From NCBI GenBank assembly GCA_019055375.1, contig JAHQIW010000067.1:1-64000 (forward strand): a stretch of 64,000 bases of DNA, written 5' to 3'. Shown piece after piece: positions 47,961-59,400 of the stretch. The first letter of the stretch is position 1, and each line of letters begins with the position of its first letter. The position numbers and the translations under genes are program-made. Under the pieces are notes generated by a model. The model had not been told where the DNA came from. It did not search any database and saw only the letters and a list, made by a program, of their open reading frames with translations. Origin of the DNA: Parelaphostrongylus tenuis (lineage: Eukaryota; Nematoda; Chromadorea; Rhabditida; Metastrongylidae).

Positions 47961-48934
47961 GCGTACGGCTGTTACATGGGCATATGTGAACAATACCTTT
48001 CAATCGACTTCTTTGAGACCTTTAATAATCAACATTCTTAACATGTGAACAACATGAATGATCGAAGTGAATTAATTGACATGTGACTAATTCGCAGTTG
48101 TGCAGATTTGAAGCAAATCTTTCATCAATCATAGTTAACAATTACTACTTGGTGGATGATAAATGAGACCAAAAAAATCGGCTGACACAAGAATACGAAA
48201 GGCGCTTCAAATCACTATCAACGCGGCAACACTAAGTACTAAGAATGAAGGGTTTCCAATACCTATGACTGATTGGCATTCATACTCATTCTCAACTATC
48301 TAATTTCAAAAATATCTCCTCAATGAAAGGAGCTTTTAATTTCATCTCACGTTATTCAATCAAACGCCATAGACTATGGAAATGAAGAAAGTTGAGGTGA
48401 ATCACAGACTAGAGAGAATTAGGAAACTAAGATTTGATGTGACTATCTAGTAACATTCCACTGCTTGAAGTTTTCATAAAAAACATACATTTTTTGTTAT
48501 ACATCAAAAATGTAAGGTAGGAAAACATTACGTGAGTTTGAAATATGTTTTCCAGCTTAGTTAGTCATGTGAATTCTTGAAACTGTCACTCGCAAACCAT
48601 TTGAGAGCTAGTCACATCTTATTCTGGACGAACGAGACGAAAATTCTCCACAAGAAAATCATGCAAACATTTTACGAGAAAAGAATCGAAACAATTAAAG
48701 TGGATGTCCCAAAGACTTATTTTTTCAATATATAAGAAATTTGAAACTCCGCCTAAAAATTCTGCTATTAAGAAACGTCCGACCAAAAGTACGTTGAATT
48801 TCCCCTCTGAAATTTCTGGTATATTTCTCCGGCTTCTTGACCTATTCGAGACTATGATAAAGTTTTGAAATCTATAATGCAACAGATAGACAGATAAGAA
48901 CAATGTTTTGAGTTCACATTCAATAATATCGAGT

Positions 48935-49300
48935 GACATGCAGAACTCTGAACCTTGTGCGCGAGTTCAACCCATGGCTCATCACTTGCGGAGGCGGTTG
49001 CTAACCACTGCACTACCGGTGCTCCTGTTCTGCCATCACTTCCAAAAAAAGCAGTTAACTCGTAAATTCTTGCCGATTATATATATCCAGTAGCCGTCAC
49101 CGTAAGTCGGTTCAGTGATGGCATGTGGTTACCGCAACAAACCGCTGTCGGTTGCTAACACAATCGTAACGTGTTCGCATAAAGAACGACAGCAGACAGG
49201 AGCCCCGGTAGTGCAAAGAGTAGCACAGTTCCCGGAAATGGTGAGACGTGGGTTTAACTACCGCCTGATAATCAAAGTTTTGCATACCACTAAAAATCAA
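48935..49300. repeat. Two SINE family B copies, facing each other
   Basis: A minus-strand copy (about 49,025-48,935: GGTAGTGCAGTGGTTAGCAA, GGGTTGAACTCGCG) is followed by a plus-strand copy (about 49,200-49,300: GGTAGTGCAAAGAGTAGCAC, GTGGGTTTAACTACCGCC, AAAGTTTTGCATACCACT). Open frames here are by-products. Confidence 0.6.
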
Positions 49301-49684
49301 TATATCATTGCTAAAGAAGCACTAAAGTAAAGAATTCTTGCCGAACAAACAGTGTTCTAACTTCCATTTACTGCCTCTTTTTACGTATAATAGGAAGTGT
49401 ATAGAGAAAACCATTTTGATTCCGCCTGAAGTTTCAGTTAACTGAGTTCAACACCGACTTGTGACTTTCATATCATACCCGCTGACGGGCGATTGCTGAT
49501 AGCACCGATGGGGTTGATTAGGTTGAGACAAAAACAAAGCAAGAGTCTCGGTTGATACAGGAACAGCGCGCGAACCCCGGAATGGGTAATCCCAAGTTCA
49601 AAATTCACTGTAGATTGTCAATTTTGCTCTTATCTCACCACCTCACCCCAGAGGTTGTGATAAAAAAAAACAACTGGATTTAGT

Positions 49685-49850
49685 AATGTAGAGTGCTGTG
49701 GAAGAACATTTGCCTCAGTCGGGAGACGAACCCAGATCTCACTCTTTCCGGGAGCGCGTGCTGAACCGTTGCACTACCGACCAGCACTCGTTCCCGGAAA
49801 GAGTGAGATCTGGGTTCGAGTCCCGGCTGACGCAAATATTTTTGCACAGT
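49685..49850. repeat. Palindromic SINE family B pair
   Basis: A minus-strand copy and a 5'-truncated plus-strand copy lie head to head. The arms share CCCGGAAAGAGTGAGATCTG and GGGTTCG plus the B box, and end in TGAGGCAAAT and TGACGCAAAT. The arms are nearly identical, so the palindrome is young. Confidence 0.7.
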
Positions 49851-51099
49851 TCTGTACATTATTGGGCATATTATGAGATCATATCAACACAAGAAGCGGT
49901 CAAATGAATGAACTCCAACTGGATTCAATAGGGCCACCAAAAATACAAGAAATTTCGCGTAAAAAAGAATGGCGCTTGAGGTCGCACAATGTTGACCGTT
50001 AGTCTTGTATGAACTACATACAATTTCTCAAGATGATATAAACAATAACCTGATGTCGAAGCCATCCCTGTCGGACGAGTTTACTTGCGCGAAGTACGGT
50101 AGAAGGCAGTGGATCTCTACACAGAGGTAGTGACGTGAGTGACCGTTTTGCCCGTGGTTTCGCTGGAGAATTCTAAAAACGAGGCCTATACAGGGTACAT
50201 GTGCCACACAGGAACTTTTTTGCAAACCAATACGAATTCCTCCCCAGTTTTGAATTGAATGAAGCACAGTTTTCCCAGGTTATTGATTAGGCTTTTTAGA
50301 CAAGCAAGAGGAATTCAAGATTTGGACTTTGACAGCTTAGTTTTTTTTCAACTGAATCCTTTCCGATATTTATGAAGAACAAGGATTATTTGCATCACAT
50401 GTGCTGTGATCTCGTTTATTATCAGGTATTTGAACGATTATACGAAGGGTATCCAATCATTTATATCACAAAGGGGTGGACTTTGGCCGCTTTGATCGTC
50501 TAGGTAGGGCGTAAATTTCTTCTTCATTTCAATGACATAGTACACCCTTCAAACACTTTATCAGTAACATATTCGGTAACGCAAATGCCAACTTTATTTC
50601 TTCTTACGTGGCCTTTAGGTTAGAAAATTTTAGGTCAAAGTATGACCGTAGCATCCCAGAGATGAGCGCAAAAATATGAGTTTTTATTAGCTTCAGTACA
50701 TTTTCGATGTTCTTACAAACCATAATCCAGTGTTTTCTTGCTCAATCACTAGATCAAATCGTATACTACTTTTTAAATCCGACCCAGATACATTTACAAA
50801 GTAAGAGCATTAATACATATTCAGTTCTCCAGGGTGTAGTAATAAACTGTTGACAAAATTTGCTTTTCGTGAACGTGATTTTCACACTTTTGTTTGATCA
50901 CGCGATTTTTACTCATGAATATTCAATCTCGGCTAGTAGTTGACCATTCCGTTAAAAACTGGCGCTACAAGTAGCGCAGAAAAAAAAATTGCACGTTGTC
51001 GAACTCTTTTCTCCAAGCTTATAGATGACACTGCTACCTGATGACGGAATTCTACTAAAAAAGCTCCTACGTAGCGTAGTTCACAGAGCATTTCCAGTT

Positions 51100-51412
51100 G
51101 TTCAGAAGATAAAAGGATAGAGGATAAAGCTCTCGACGTCGATCAATCCCTGAAGGATACGCCATGCATTCGTCTTTGATTTTCAACTTCGTTTGAGGTG
51201 ACTGACATATCTCGCCTTTACAATGACTCGCGCTGACCTCTCGCTGAACCGAGTCAGTGCTGCTGATCCTCCCAGACAAGTCTAAGACCAGTCTGGTACC
51301 AATATACCGACCCCGGAGGGATGAATGGCTTGGTGAGCCATGAGCGCAAAATCGAACCATTAACCTCATGTGCCACGCAGAGCGCCTCTAACCACTGTGC
51401 CACATGTGCTCG
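51100..51412 (-). repeat. tRNA-derived SINE, family A (best copy)
   Basis: On the minus strand it begins GAGCACATGTGGCACAGTGG and then GGTTAATGGTTCGATTTTG, giving good A- and B-box matches. The body includes GGTCGGTATATTGGTACCAG and CAGCACTGACTCGGTTCAGC. It ends in TTTATCCTCTATCC. A minus-strand open frame across it is a by-product. Confidence 0.75.
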
Positions 51413-52394
51413 TAAAGAAGATGCAACACAATATTTGAATAATTATACTCTCCACAAGGTCGAAAAGTTTTTGGGACGATGACTGCGAGATAACGTCGTG
51501 TCTTTCAACAGATTTCAGTGACCTTCGTTTTTACTTGGATTATTAATTTCTCGTACGCTCGTAAGTTATACGAAGCTCTGCTTGTATGGCTATATTACTT
51601 CCCAATATTCTATTAGAGCAGAAGAAGAAAACAAAGTCTGTACATACTGGATAGTGGACAGATTTGGTGGACGCTTGGCGAGTATGTAAGTCCAATTAAT
51701 ACAACAATACGATAACAATGATTCTCTATTGAAGAGGTACTTTGAAATTTGCTAGATGAAAGAATAAAGCATGAACAATTGACGTGATCAACCTAAGTGC
51801 CATTCGTCCAACTCCATTGAACATCATAGAGATGACTAAACACTCGTCTAAGCCTATACATGACCTAAAGAGACCAACCAATGTGATGAGAGTGTTTTAA
51901 TCCTCCTAGATAATTCCGATATCAGTTTGTAGGCCGGGAGGAGTAGGCGCGTAGACAACTCAAGGCTCAGAATCGAGCCTCTTTGCTTGTAAACCACGTC
52001 CAACCTCTGTGTAACACGGAATTCTTTTGACAGGTAGAGTACGAAAGTTCAACTCAGTGTCTCAATGTTGTTGTAAACTTTTGCCACTTGATACTTTCTT
52101 CAGATTCCCGTGAACTGATGAGGCAATGTTCATGGAGAAGTCGCCACGTCTTCACTGTTGACAATGACCACCCACTCCAAAACCAGGGATCGGAATTACC
52201 AGCGAAAATATTGGTCTAAAAGTCATAAATAAGAATAATTGTCATCAATCGGCGTAAGAGGCGGCAGCCGAGTGATCTGTGATGCAGTCTTTATGGATGC
52301 AAGGTGCTTGTTCGACTCTTCAGTATTCGTTTGCAATCAAATGGGATCGCATTTGCTCGGTTATTTTCAAGATAGGAATATTACATTGGCCAAT

Positions 52395-52570
52395 ATGCCA
52401 CGACATTCAAAAGACGATATTTTTGCAGCTGTCGAAACAATATACGAAATTTTGGAGGGACCTTCGAGACATTCTATAAAAAGAAACGAATCGGATGATA
52501 CAAGTTCTGAGATCCGCACAGTGAAATGCGACTATGCGTCATGCAAAAAAGTTCTGGGTGGGAACGTTGA
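52395..52570 (+). CDS. Possible first exon on the plus strand
   Basis: From an ATG at about 52,395 the frame reads MPRHSKDDIFAAVETIYEIL, EGPSRHSIKRNESDDTSSEI and then VKCDYASCKKVLGGNVE, followed by a good donor (GAG|GTAAAC). The acidic/basic mix looks like real protein. Sequence before the ATG (52,240-52,340) looks SINE-like, so the longer open frame from 52,239 is not trusted. No second exon was found, and it is antisense to the PAC-1 region. Confidence 0.3.
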
Positions 52571-52821
52571 GGTAAACTTTATGGTAGATAATTAAGAGAT
52601 GATAAGTCAACAGATAACCAGTCAGTGTTGGTAAACTGTAAACAACCTGATGAGTGAAAAAAGCTATGAATTTCTGGATACGATGCGAGTGTGACTGATT
52701 GTGTGACTTTTGAGCTGAGCGAGAAGTATGACCGATGGATGACAATGATCCAAGTGATGATAACTCCCTAAAAAAACTGTAAATTTTGAAGTGTAGAAAT
52801 ACAAACGTATCAGTGAAGAAC

Positions 52822-52924
52822 CTGCTATCATCGTGACTGAACGACATCGGCTCAGTCTCTGGAAGGCTGGTGGACGTAGCCAACACGTACGACTTTGGAC
52901 GTGTCCGCCGCATTTTCGTCACTG
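52822..52924 (-). CDS. Probable upstream exon of the PAC-1-like gene
   Basis: A minus-strand segment of 103 nt has a good nematode acceptor (TTTCAG, with another CAG just upstream) and reads 33 whole codons: VTKMRRTRPKSYVLATSTSL then PETEPMSFSHDDS, ending AG before a GTTCTT donor. Low-complexity basic/Ser sequence is typical of the region between the N-terminus and the PH domain in this family, and GTT donors recur in this gene. It starts after one base of a codon and ends two bases into one, so it cannot join the 47,327 exon directly; at least one linking exon with a length of 1 modulo 3 must lie between them, and I did not find it. It could also belong to another gene. Confidence 0.5.
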
Positions 52925-53789
52925 CTGAAACTGCAATAAAGACTACAATTATGACAAACAATACTTCACGACGTGACTAGAAAATCAAATTTTACGAGTT
53001 TTGAATGCCACCTAAACTTCTTATTCAAAACCTCATATAAGTTCATTACCTATTTCTGGATTCGCACAGCTATCTCTTCAGCAAGATTCGCACACAAAGT
53101 AGTAGCTTAGAATTCAAGAGAAGTCACACAAAAATGGATGAAGTGTATAATGGAGATTAGTAATACAGTTGAAAAAGCGATAGACAGATCAAATATTCAA
53201 GTGTGACAACTCGTTCCTTGACATTACTGATAAAATGTTCACGCTGCTACCTAGTATGTACATAAATAATCAGATTACGCTATGTCGACATTATTTGCAT
53301 ATGATCACGCTAAAGAGATTGCAGAGAAGTCACGGAGAACTACTAGTACAGAATGAAGTGTGAAAGTCATGGAAAAAATTCGAAATCAAGCTGGAAACTG
53401 CGGACCCTAAAAACAAAATCAAGGAACTTGAGTCGACCAGATTTACAGAATTGTGAGGTAATAAATCGACTCTCAGAAACTGGAACGATATAAAATGACC
53501 GTGGCCTATATACAGTCCGACTGCTCTTCGTACATCAATTGCTTTTTTAACCTTTTGCAGACGATGAGGATCATTTTGTCTTCTTTTTACAGAGATCTTT
53601 TTCGCTGCATAAAGTTCTTCCTCCGTAGATATTTAGTAGCCATTTGCAAGCTTGAATTGAAGCGATTTCAGCACTGCGCTTGGTTTTCAAAAAGCCTTCT
53701 TAGTGTGCTGTTGTTACAAAACAAGAAATTAGAAAACACTTGACTTATTTACTGCTCGACTAAGGCCTATGAATAGCTTTTCGTTAGAC

Positions 53790-54000
53790 TTTACTAATAC
53801 TCATTCGACAGCACAAATCTCAGCGATTCCAAAACTGAAATTGGTTGCTGAAAACGTCTTCACAATGCGCTGTACGAGAGAAGGTTCAAAATACGTTTCA
53901 TATTCGGAGTTCTCCTGGAACATGAGAGGTCCATATCCACAAAAAGTCTATGAGCGTGTAAAGAAAATTAGGGAGTATCAGGCGATACGAAAAACTTGTT
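53790..54000 (+). CDS. Possible exon, both strands open
   Basis: The plus strand reads IPKLKLVAENVFTMRCTREG and SKYVSYSEFSWNMRGPYPQK. The minus strand of the same DNA also reads plausibly (ENSEYETYFEPSLVQRIVK after a TTCCAG acceptor). I cannot decide which, if either, is translated. Confidence 0.22.
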
Positions 54001-54784
54001 TTTTTTCTTTGAAACAGAAAAGAAATCTTTACTAAAATAACGGAAATTACGCGCCGCGTGCGATGTCGATCAAAGTGCTGTTTGCAAAGGGTTAATAGTC
54101 TATTTCTAAAATAAGTGACTCTCTGTAGCGTCCATCTATAAACTGTTGTAGTCAAGCGCACAAAAGAAGTGCTAAATTTGGAGCATTAATAAGGAGAAGT
54201 TTTAAAGTATATAAGACATATGGAAACCAGGATTCTATGGGAAATTCATTTCTTCTCAATAGTTAGTGCAGTAGACACTGTATGATAACTGAAACTCAGT
54301 CTATTAGAGCATAAAAATGGTGTGAAGAATCGAACGATTTACTGATTGGGACTACATTCATTCAGAGTGTGTAAACTCTGGGAGTAAATGTTCTTGTTCT
54401 ATGAGATCCTTTACCACGTTCCATGGACGAACTGCCACTTAAACACGATTGCGTACACATATCACATACACACACACACATGGGCAATACCTCTTCACGT
54501 TATTTATACAGTGTGAAGGTGTTGTCAATGTTGGAGACACACGGACGAGCTCCGATAAGAGTTAGACTCGATGTATTCGAAGTTATTCGATGAATTTCGA
54601 ATAGAAAAATCGCACTGCCTGTTCTTCAATAGCTCGCATCTCAATGTGCACTGCTACTGGACTTCAATTTTACGATTGTAAAATCCAGACTTAAACCACA
54701 TTTTCACTTCTTGTCCATATTTCAACGAAATAAGCGGTGTGATGAGTTTAATAGAGAATTTAATGCAGTGAATACAATCTGATA

Positions 54785-54960
54785 GCATATTTTGAGCCTT
54801 TTAGAGGTCTGATATGGCACTTCGAGTACTAGACGAACTTTCCGGGTTTCATGTCAAGCCTCATCAGTAGCACATGCCTTTCAGTTCAATCGAGCCCCTA
54901 CAAATTTATAGGGGCATCAGCGCCAAACACGAATGAAGTTCATCACTTTTCAAGACACCT
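54785..54960 (-). repeat. Hammerhead-family element (partly decayed)
   Basis: Minus-strand motif at 54,867-54,835: GUGCUA, CUGAUGAGGCUUG, a changed helix II loop, GGAAAG, then GUC and UAGUAC. Helix I (GUGCUA with UAGUAC, one G-U pair) is kept; helix II has lost its pairing strand. The 3' tail AGACCTCTAAAAGGCTCAAAA is present. Confidence 0.6.
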
Positions 54961-56139
54961 CTTGTGAAACCAAATTAATAGCAGTATGTTGATATAAAAA
55001 GGATTGACTATGTAGACTTATTTGAGATTATGAGATGAGGAGAAGAAGTATATAATAATAGTGTCAGTAAAGTGATTTATTTTGCTAATAAGTTTTTGAG
55101 GGATAGTTGTTTAAATATTGTCTAATGAAGTCTGCACATCCATCGATGAAAAAACTGTAAGCAAACATAGAAGGTAGAAAAGAAGGACTGCAGAAATAAG
55201 TATGAACTGGTAGAGTTGGGAATTCTTTTGTTAGGCTTGGCTGATTCATCCCAAATGCACAACAAAACTCAACAATATAGTTGAACCAATATCAAACCAC
55301 AATATATGTCTTTGATGATAAATAGACCGGTATCGAGCAGAACGACTGAGTTACAGCGACGACAACAGTACTGTCTCTGTGGAGGGACAACAGAACGGTT
55401 TACCTTTATGTAGTTAGACTTGATTTGGGAGATACATAAACAGGTAACTGCAGTCATGACAGGGTTTTTTTTTATCAAAAGAAAAACGAAGAACTAGCTA
55501 GTATAAAACAATTCTGTCACCAATGAATGATTCATGCATGATCGTCAACCGCACATCACATGCCTAACACCTGGCTCTCCTGACATGAAGATATACACAT
55601 GGCGCTTTTCCTGGTCTGGCTTATTGGCTTGGTCCAAAAATCTGGCTGGTTAACAACTATCGTTTGTTCATTGCTCCTCCCAACGATGTTAATTCTTTTG
55701 TGACTTGTTTCGTTGACTAAAGGAACATGTGAAGGACTAGCAACACGTTACCCGCAGAGCGCAACATCGCAACTGGATGAACTTACGTGCATGTAAGAAT
55801 TAGAATTTCATCATGCAAATTTCATACTACCTTGCTTGTATGTTCTGTGAAATTTGAATTGCACAAATCAAACACTGTTGTAAAAAATTCATAGGATTTC
55901 TCAGTTTATGATAGTGCCGCTTTAAACAACAGCTAATGTGTTTTTGAGCAAAGTTGTTTATACAAAAACGCTCATTTTTCAAAAAGTCAACGTCCAGATT
56001 CGACCAACAAGCCTCCACGCTTATGGATGCTGATATCCTGCACCAGTAATCCTAAGCAGACATTAAACATATTGGAAACATAACTGCTACGAAAAGTATT
56101 CACAATCACCGAAAAGCGGGACAGAAATACAAAAAAAAA

Positions 56140-56428
56140 GGTGCTCTGCGTCGCACATAAGGTCGATGGTTCGATCTCGCACCCATAGCCCACCAAGCCA
56201 TCCATCCCTCCGAGCTCGGTAAATTGGTACCAGACTGGCCTCAGACTTCTCTGGAAGGATGAGCAGCACTGACTCGATACAGTGGGAGGCCATTGCAAGT
56301 GATCGCGAGATCGTGAAAAGGCCAGATATGAATTCAATCACCTCAAACGAAGTCAAAAGTCTGAGACGTATGCATGTCGCAATCCCTCATGGATTAATAA
56401 AAGCCGAGAGCTTTATCCTCTATGAGCT
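56140..56428 (+). repeat. SINE, family A, 5'-truncated
   Basis: It lacks the A box and starts GGTGCTCTGCGTCGCACA after a poly-A run. It keeps the B-box region (GATGGTTCGATCTCG) and the whole body to CTTTATCCTCTATGAG. ORFs on both strands here (55,987-56,356) are by-products. Confidence 0.7.
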
Positions 56429-57066
56429 TTTCACGGACAATTTCTACACGCTCAATAGTCTCGTTTTGGAGACTTAGACAGACATGAGCTGATGTTGTGT
56501 TCATAAAGTGAATCGTGTGCAGAAATTCGACACTCATCACGAACAAGCCACACGCGTATTCAACCAAACAACGCAGTTGAAAGTGCAGCTGTGTAAAGTG
56601 CAAGTATCTAATAATGATGTAAGTTAATAAATTCAGTCGCCTAAAATAAAATAGTTAGCTTCAATCGACTTAAGGAAATCTCTCTCATTTTACAACACTC
56701 AAAAAGTGAAAAGAAAACTCGATAAGTGAAAACAAACAAGAATATTCGAAATAGAAAAATGGCCAAGCAGTTGGATAATTTACAATAAATACAGGTTAGT
56801 GAAACATACAGCTTTCCTTTTAGTTAATGTCCCCGTCTCCGTAACAATAAGTCCAAACTTAACCTATCCTTTGGAGTCGAAGTGAACGTATATTAAGAAT
56901 TTAATAGTAATTCGGAGCAATATCAACCAATTATAAGATGCGAGATAACTAAGCTTTTCATACTTAAATGACTAACTTTGATGCTGAGGTTAACAGAAAG
57001 TCAATGTTTCGGTCTCCAACTCACTAACCTCACATCGTTTTTCTTAGGTACTACTCATTAGAAGAC

Positions 57067-57072
57067 AATATA

Positions 57073-57117
<45 letters not shown>

Positions 57118-57127
57118 ATATATATAC
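57067..57127. repeat. (TA)n microsatellite
   Basis: A run of about 30 TA units with a single ACATG break. Confidence 0.9.
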
Positions 57128-57599
57128 ACTCCCTGGATTACCACACCTGGAGAATCTTCAAGATTAGTGGGAAGCTACGTGGTCTTGTTTTGCTAGACTA
57201 CTTATTACATAATAGCTTACGTACATACATGACTGTAAGCACATATCTTTGTGTCCATATGCCAAAATCCTGTTATCAACTGACTGGGAAGGTAGTGAGA
57301 ATACCTTTCAAGAAACAAGCTAGAAATCTTTCCGTAGAGCATGATAAGCTTCAGTAAATTTTGAAGGCTCGCTACAACTAAATTCAGTAGCTTACCTGTA
57401 ATTACTACACACACCTTCCTCGATGAATAACAGGATTGTATACAATATAGACAATAGATATCCATTGGAAAAATGTCAAGAACAATACTAAAGAAATCTA
57501 ATTAGCAGCCGGTCAACAGAAACAACATGGTTACAAAACTCTTGCACGACCTCAGGAATTTTCATGTTCAAAAGCCCTACGTAAATGGCTCTGAAAAAT

Positions 57600-57690
57600 T
57601 GACCATTAAAATTAGATATGGAAATTTCCAGCGATGCTCGCAAACCATTTAATCTCGTTTGCGAGGAATTTTCTGGTCTTCGTAACAAAA
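57600..57690 (-). CDS. Possible exon upstream of the PAC-1-like gene
   Basis: The minus strand reads RRPENSSQTRLNGLRASLEI after a weak acceptor (GACCAG or ACGAAG). The composition fits a disordered region. Its phase could match the 52.9-kb exon only through a poor GTCAAT donor, so the link is speculative. Confidence 0.2.
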
Positions 57691-59239
57691 TACGATTTTT
57701 CTTATGAAACTATTATTTGTTATTTTATTCTTACATGCTTCATGTTCACACCTATCGTGCGGATTCGAGCACCTCTTGCATCCGATTGAGTGTCCTCGCA
57801 TCCATAGTCCACGAGAGTTCTGAAACTTTTCGCTAATGGGTTCACTTCTGCTTAGGATTATAATTATGCTAATGGATATCTCTGCTCGGGACGATTTCTC
57901 CTGAAGCCTGAGATCGCAAGAACAGTGTTTCCCCTCATGAACGAAACACCATTTAGGTTAATTCCAACAGCTACAAAGTAAGAACAGATCGAAGACCATA
58001 TTTGAATGAAAAATGCTCAAGTAACATAATGGTTCGTGTAAAGAAGGAGCAGCAGTGAGAAGTGAGAAAAGAATGGAACGGCCTTCGAAGGGCGGTGCAG
58101 GTAAAATCGAATATGGTGAAAAAACGTTCCCAAACTGAAAAATGACAAATGGTTGGGACGTAGAGAAATTTGAGAGACCAACAGCAAGCACAACAGATAG
58201 AAGCTTCACCAAAAATTCTAGTATACTTTTCCACATACTGAAGATGAAAGAGTACAGAGTAAGGTAATAAGAACTACTTGAAAAAAAGAAAAACGCTTGA
58301 AAATCAAACAAAGAATATTACTGCTTGATGAAACGACAAAATCGAAGTATTTTGTATGTAATCTATATCGTTGAGATAGCACGAAATATTGGAAATGTAA
58401 AGGAAATGTGAAATTTTTTTTGACACATAGATATCGAAGACAAGTAAAAACAAAAATAAAAGTGAAAATAAACTAATTCTCTAAAACTACTAATTTAAAG
58501 AGAACAGGAGAGTCAGAACTAGTTGAAATGGTAGTTTACAATAATTCTCATGCATGCAACTGGTATTATTGGTTCTAAAGAGATGGCATGACTCGCAGTA
58601 ATATAACGATGATGAAATTTGTGGAATGGGTATCGTTATCCAGTCGTAATTGTGCCGGTTAGTGTCGTTATATAACGATGACAAATTGACTGGAACACAT
58701 GAGTGTCTGTATAAAAAAGAATTGACAGTAACATCAGATTAAGAATTCCTTCAAAAGACCTGCGTAAACAGCAGGGTAGACGATTAAAATAGCTATAGAA
58801 GACGATTCTTACTTTTGAGCTACAGATTAGCGTTGAAGGGGAGCGGAATTTGTGCTAAGGCATACCGATTGGACAACGACAAATGAGGCAAATCAAAACA
58901 TCCTCGTTAGACTAACGTCCAAGATATCTTAGTAACGACGTGCAGTCCCGCAAATAATGCCTCAACTAGACACCATATGGTCAGTCTGTGTGTGTTCTTC
59001 TGTGTAGATATAAGAGCTGCATCATTATGAATCGATATAAGGTCATTAAGGCATCACATGGATACAGCCGTCCGATATTTGTTTGATCATTCTCCGTGGT
59101 AGACACCATTTTTCATTATCCGAAAGCAGAAATCAACACATAGATCTTGACTAAGGCATCAATATAACCACGACCTGAGGAATCCCCGACTAAAGGTATG
59201 GGCAAGAAATTATTTTGTACATTCAATATAGGTTGTAAG

Positions 59240-59400
59240 AATATCTGAAGCCTTTTCGAGTTGTACACGTCGTTGTTACCTGACATACGTTTCGGCGGTA
59301 TCGCCCGCTACATCAGAGCCACATGCCCTACACTGAACCCTACTTAATGACAGGGATAAAAAGAACGTAACCCACTGATGTGTCAATTGAACGGCTTTAA
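59240..59400 (-). repeat. Hammerhead-family element with covarying helix II
   Basis: Minus-strand motif at 59,316-59,286: CUGAUGU, A, GCGG-GCGAUA-CCGC, C, GAAA, CGUAUGUC. The stem sequence differs from the 31.5-kb copy (GCUU/AAGC) but still pairs, which is compensatory change. A9 of the core is U, which may weaken activity. Confidence 0.6.

Noticed and set aside
48619..48939. 106-codon minus-strand frame with a Phe/Leu-rich end
   Set aside because: No start context, splice sites or family; I considered a mariner fragment but saw no conserved transposase block.
50028..50267. 79-codon minus-strand frame (NWGGIRIGL...)
   Set aside because: An alternative frame is equally open and neither matches a known domain; possibly an unlisted repeat.
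55987..56356. Minus-strand frames of 89 and 116 codons
   Set aside because: They are antisense readings of the family A SINE.
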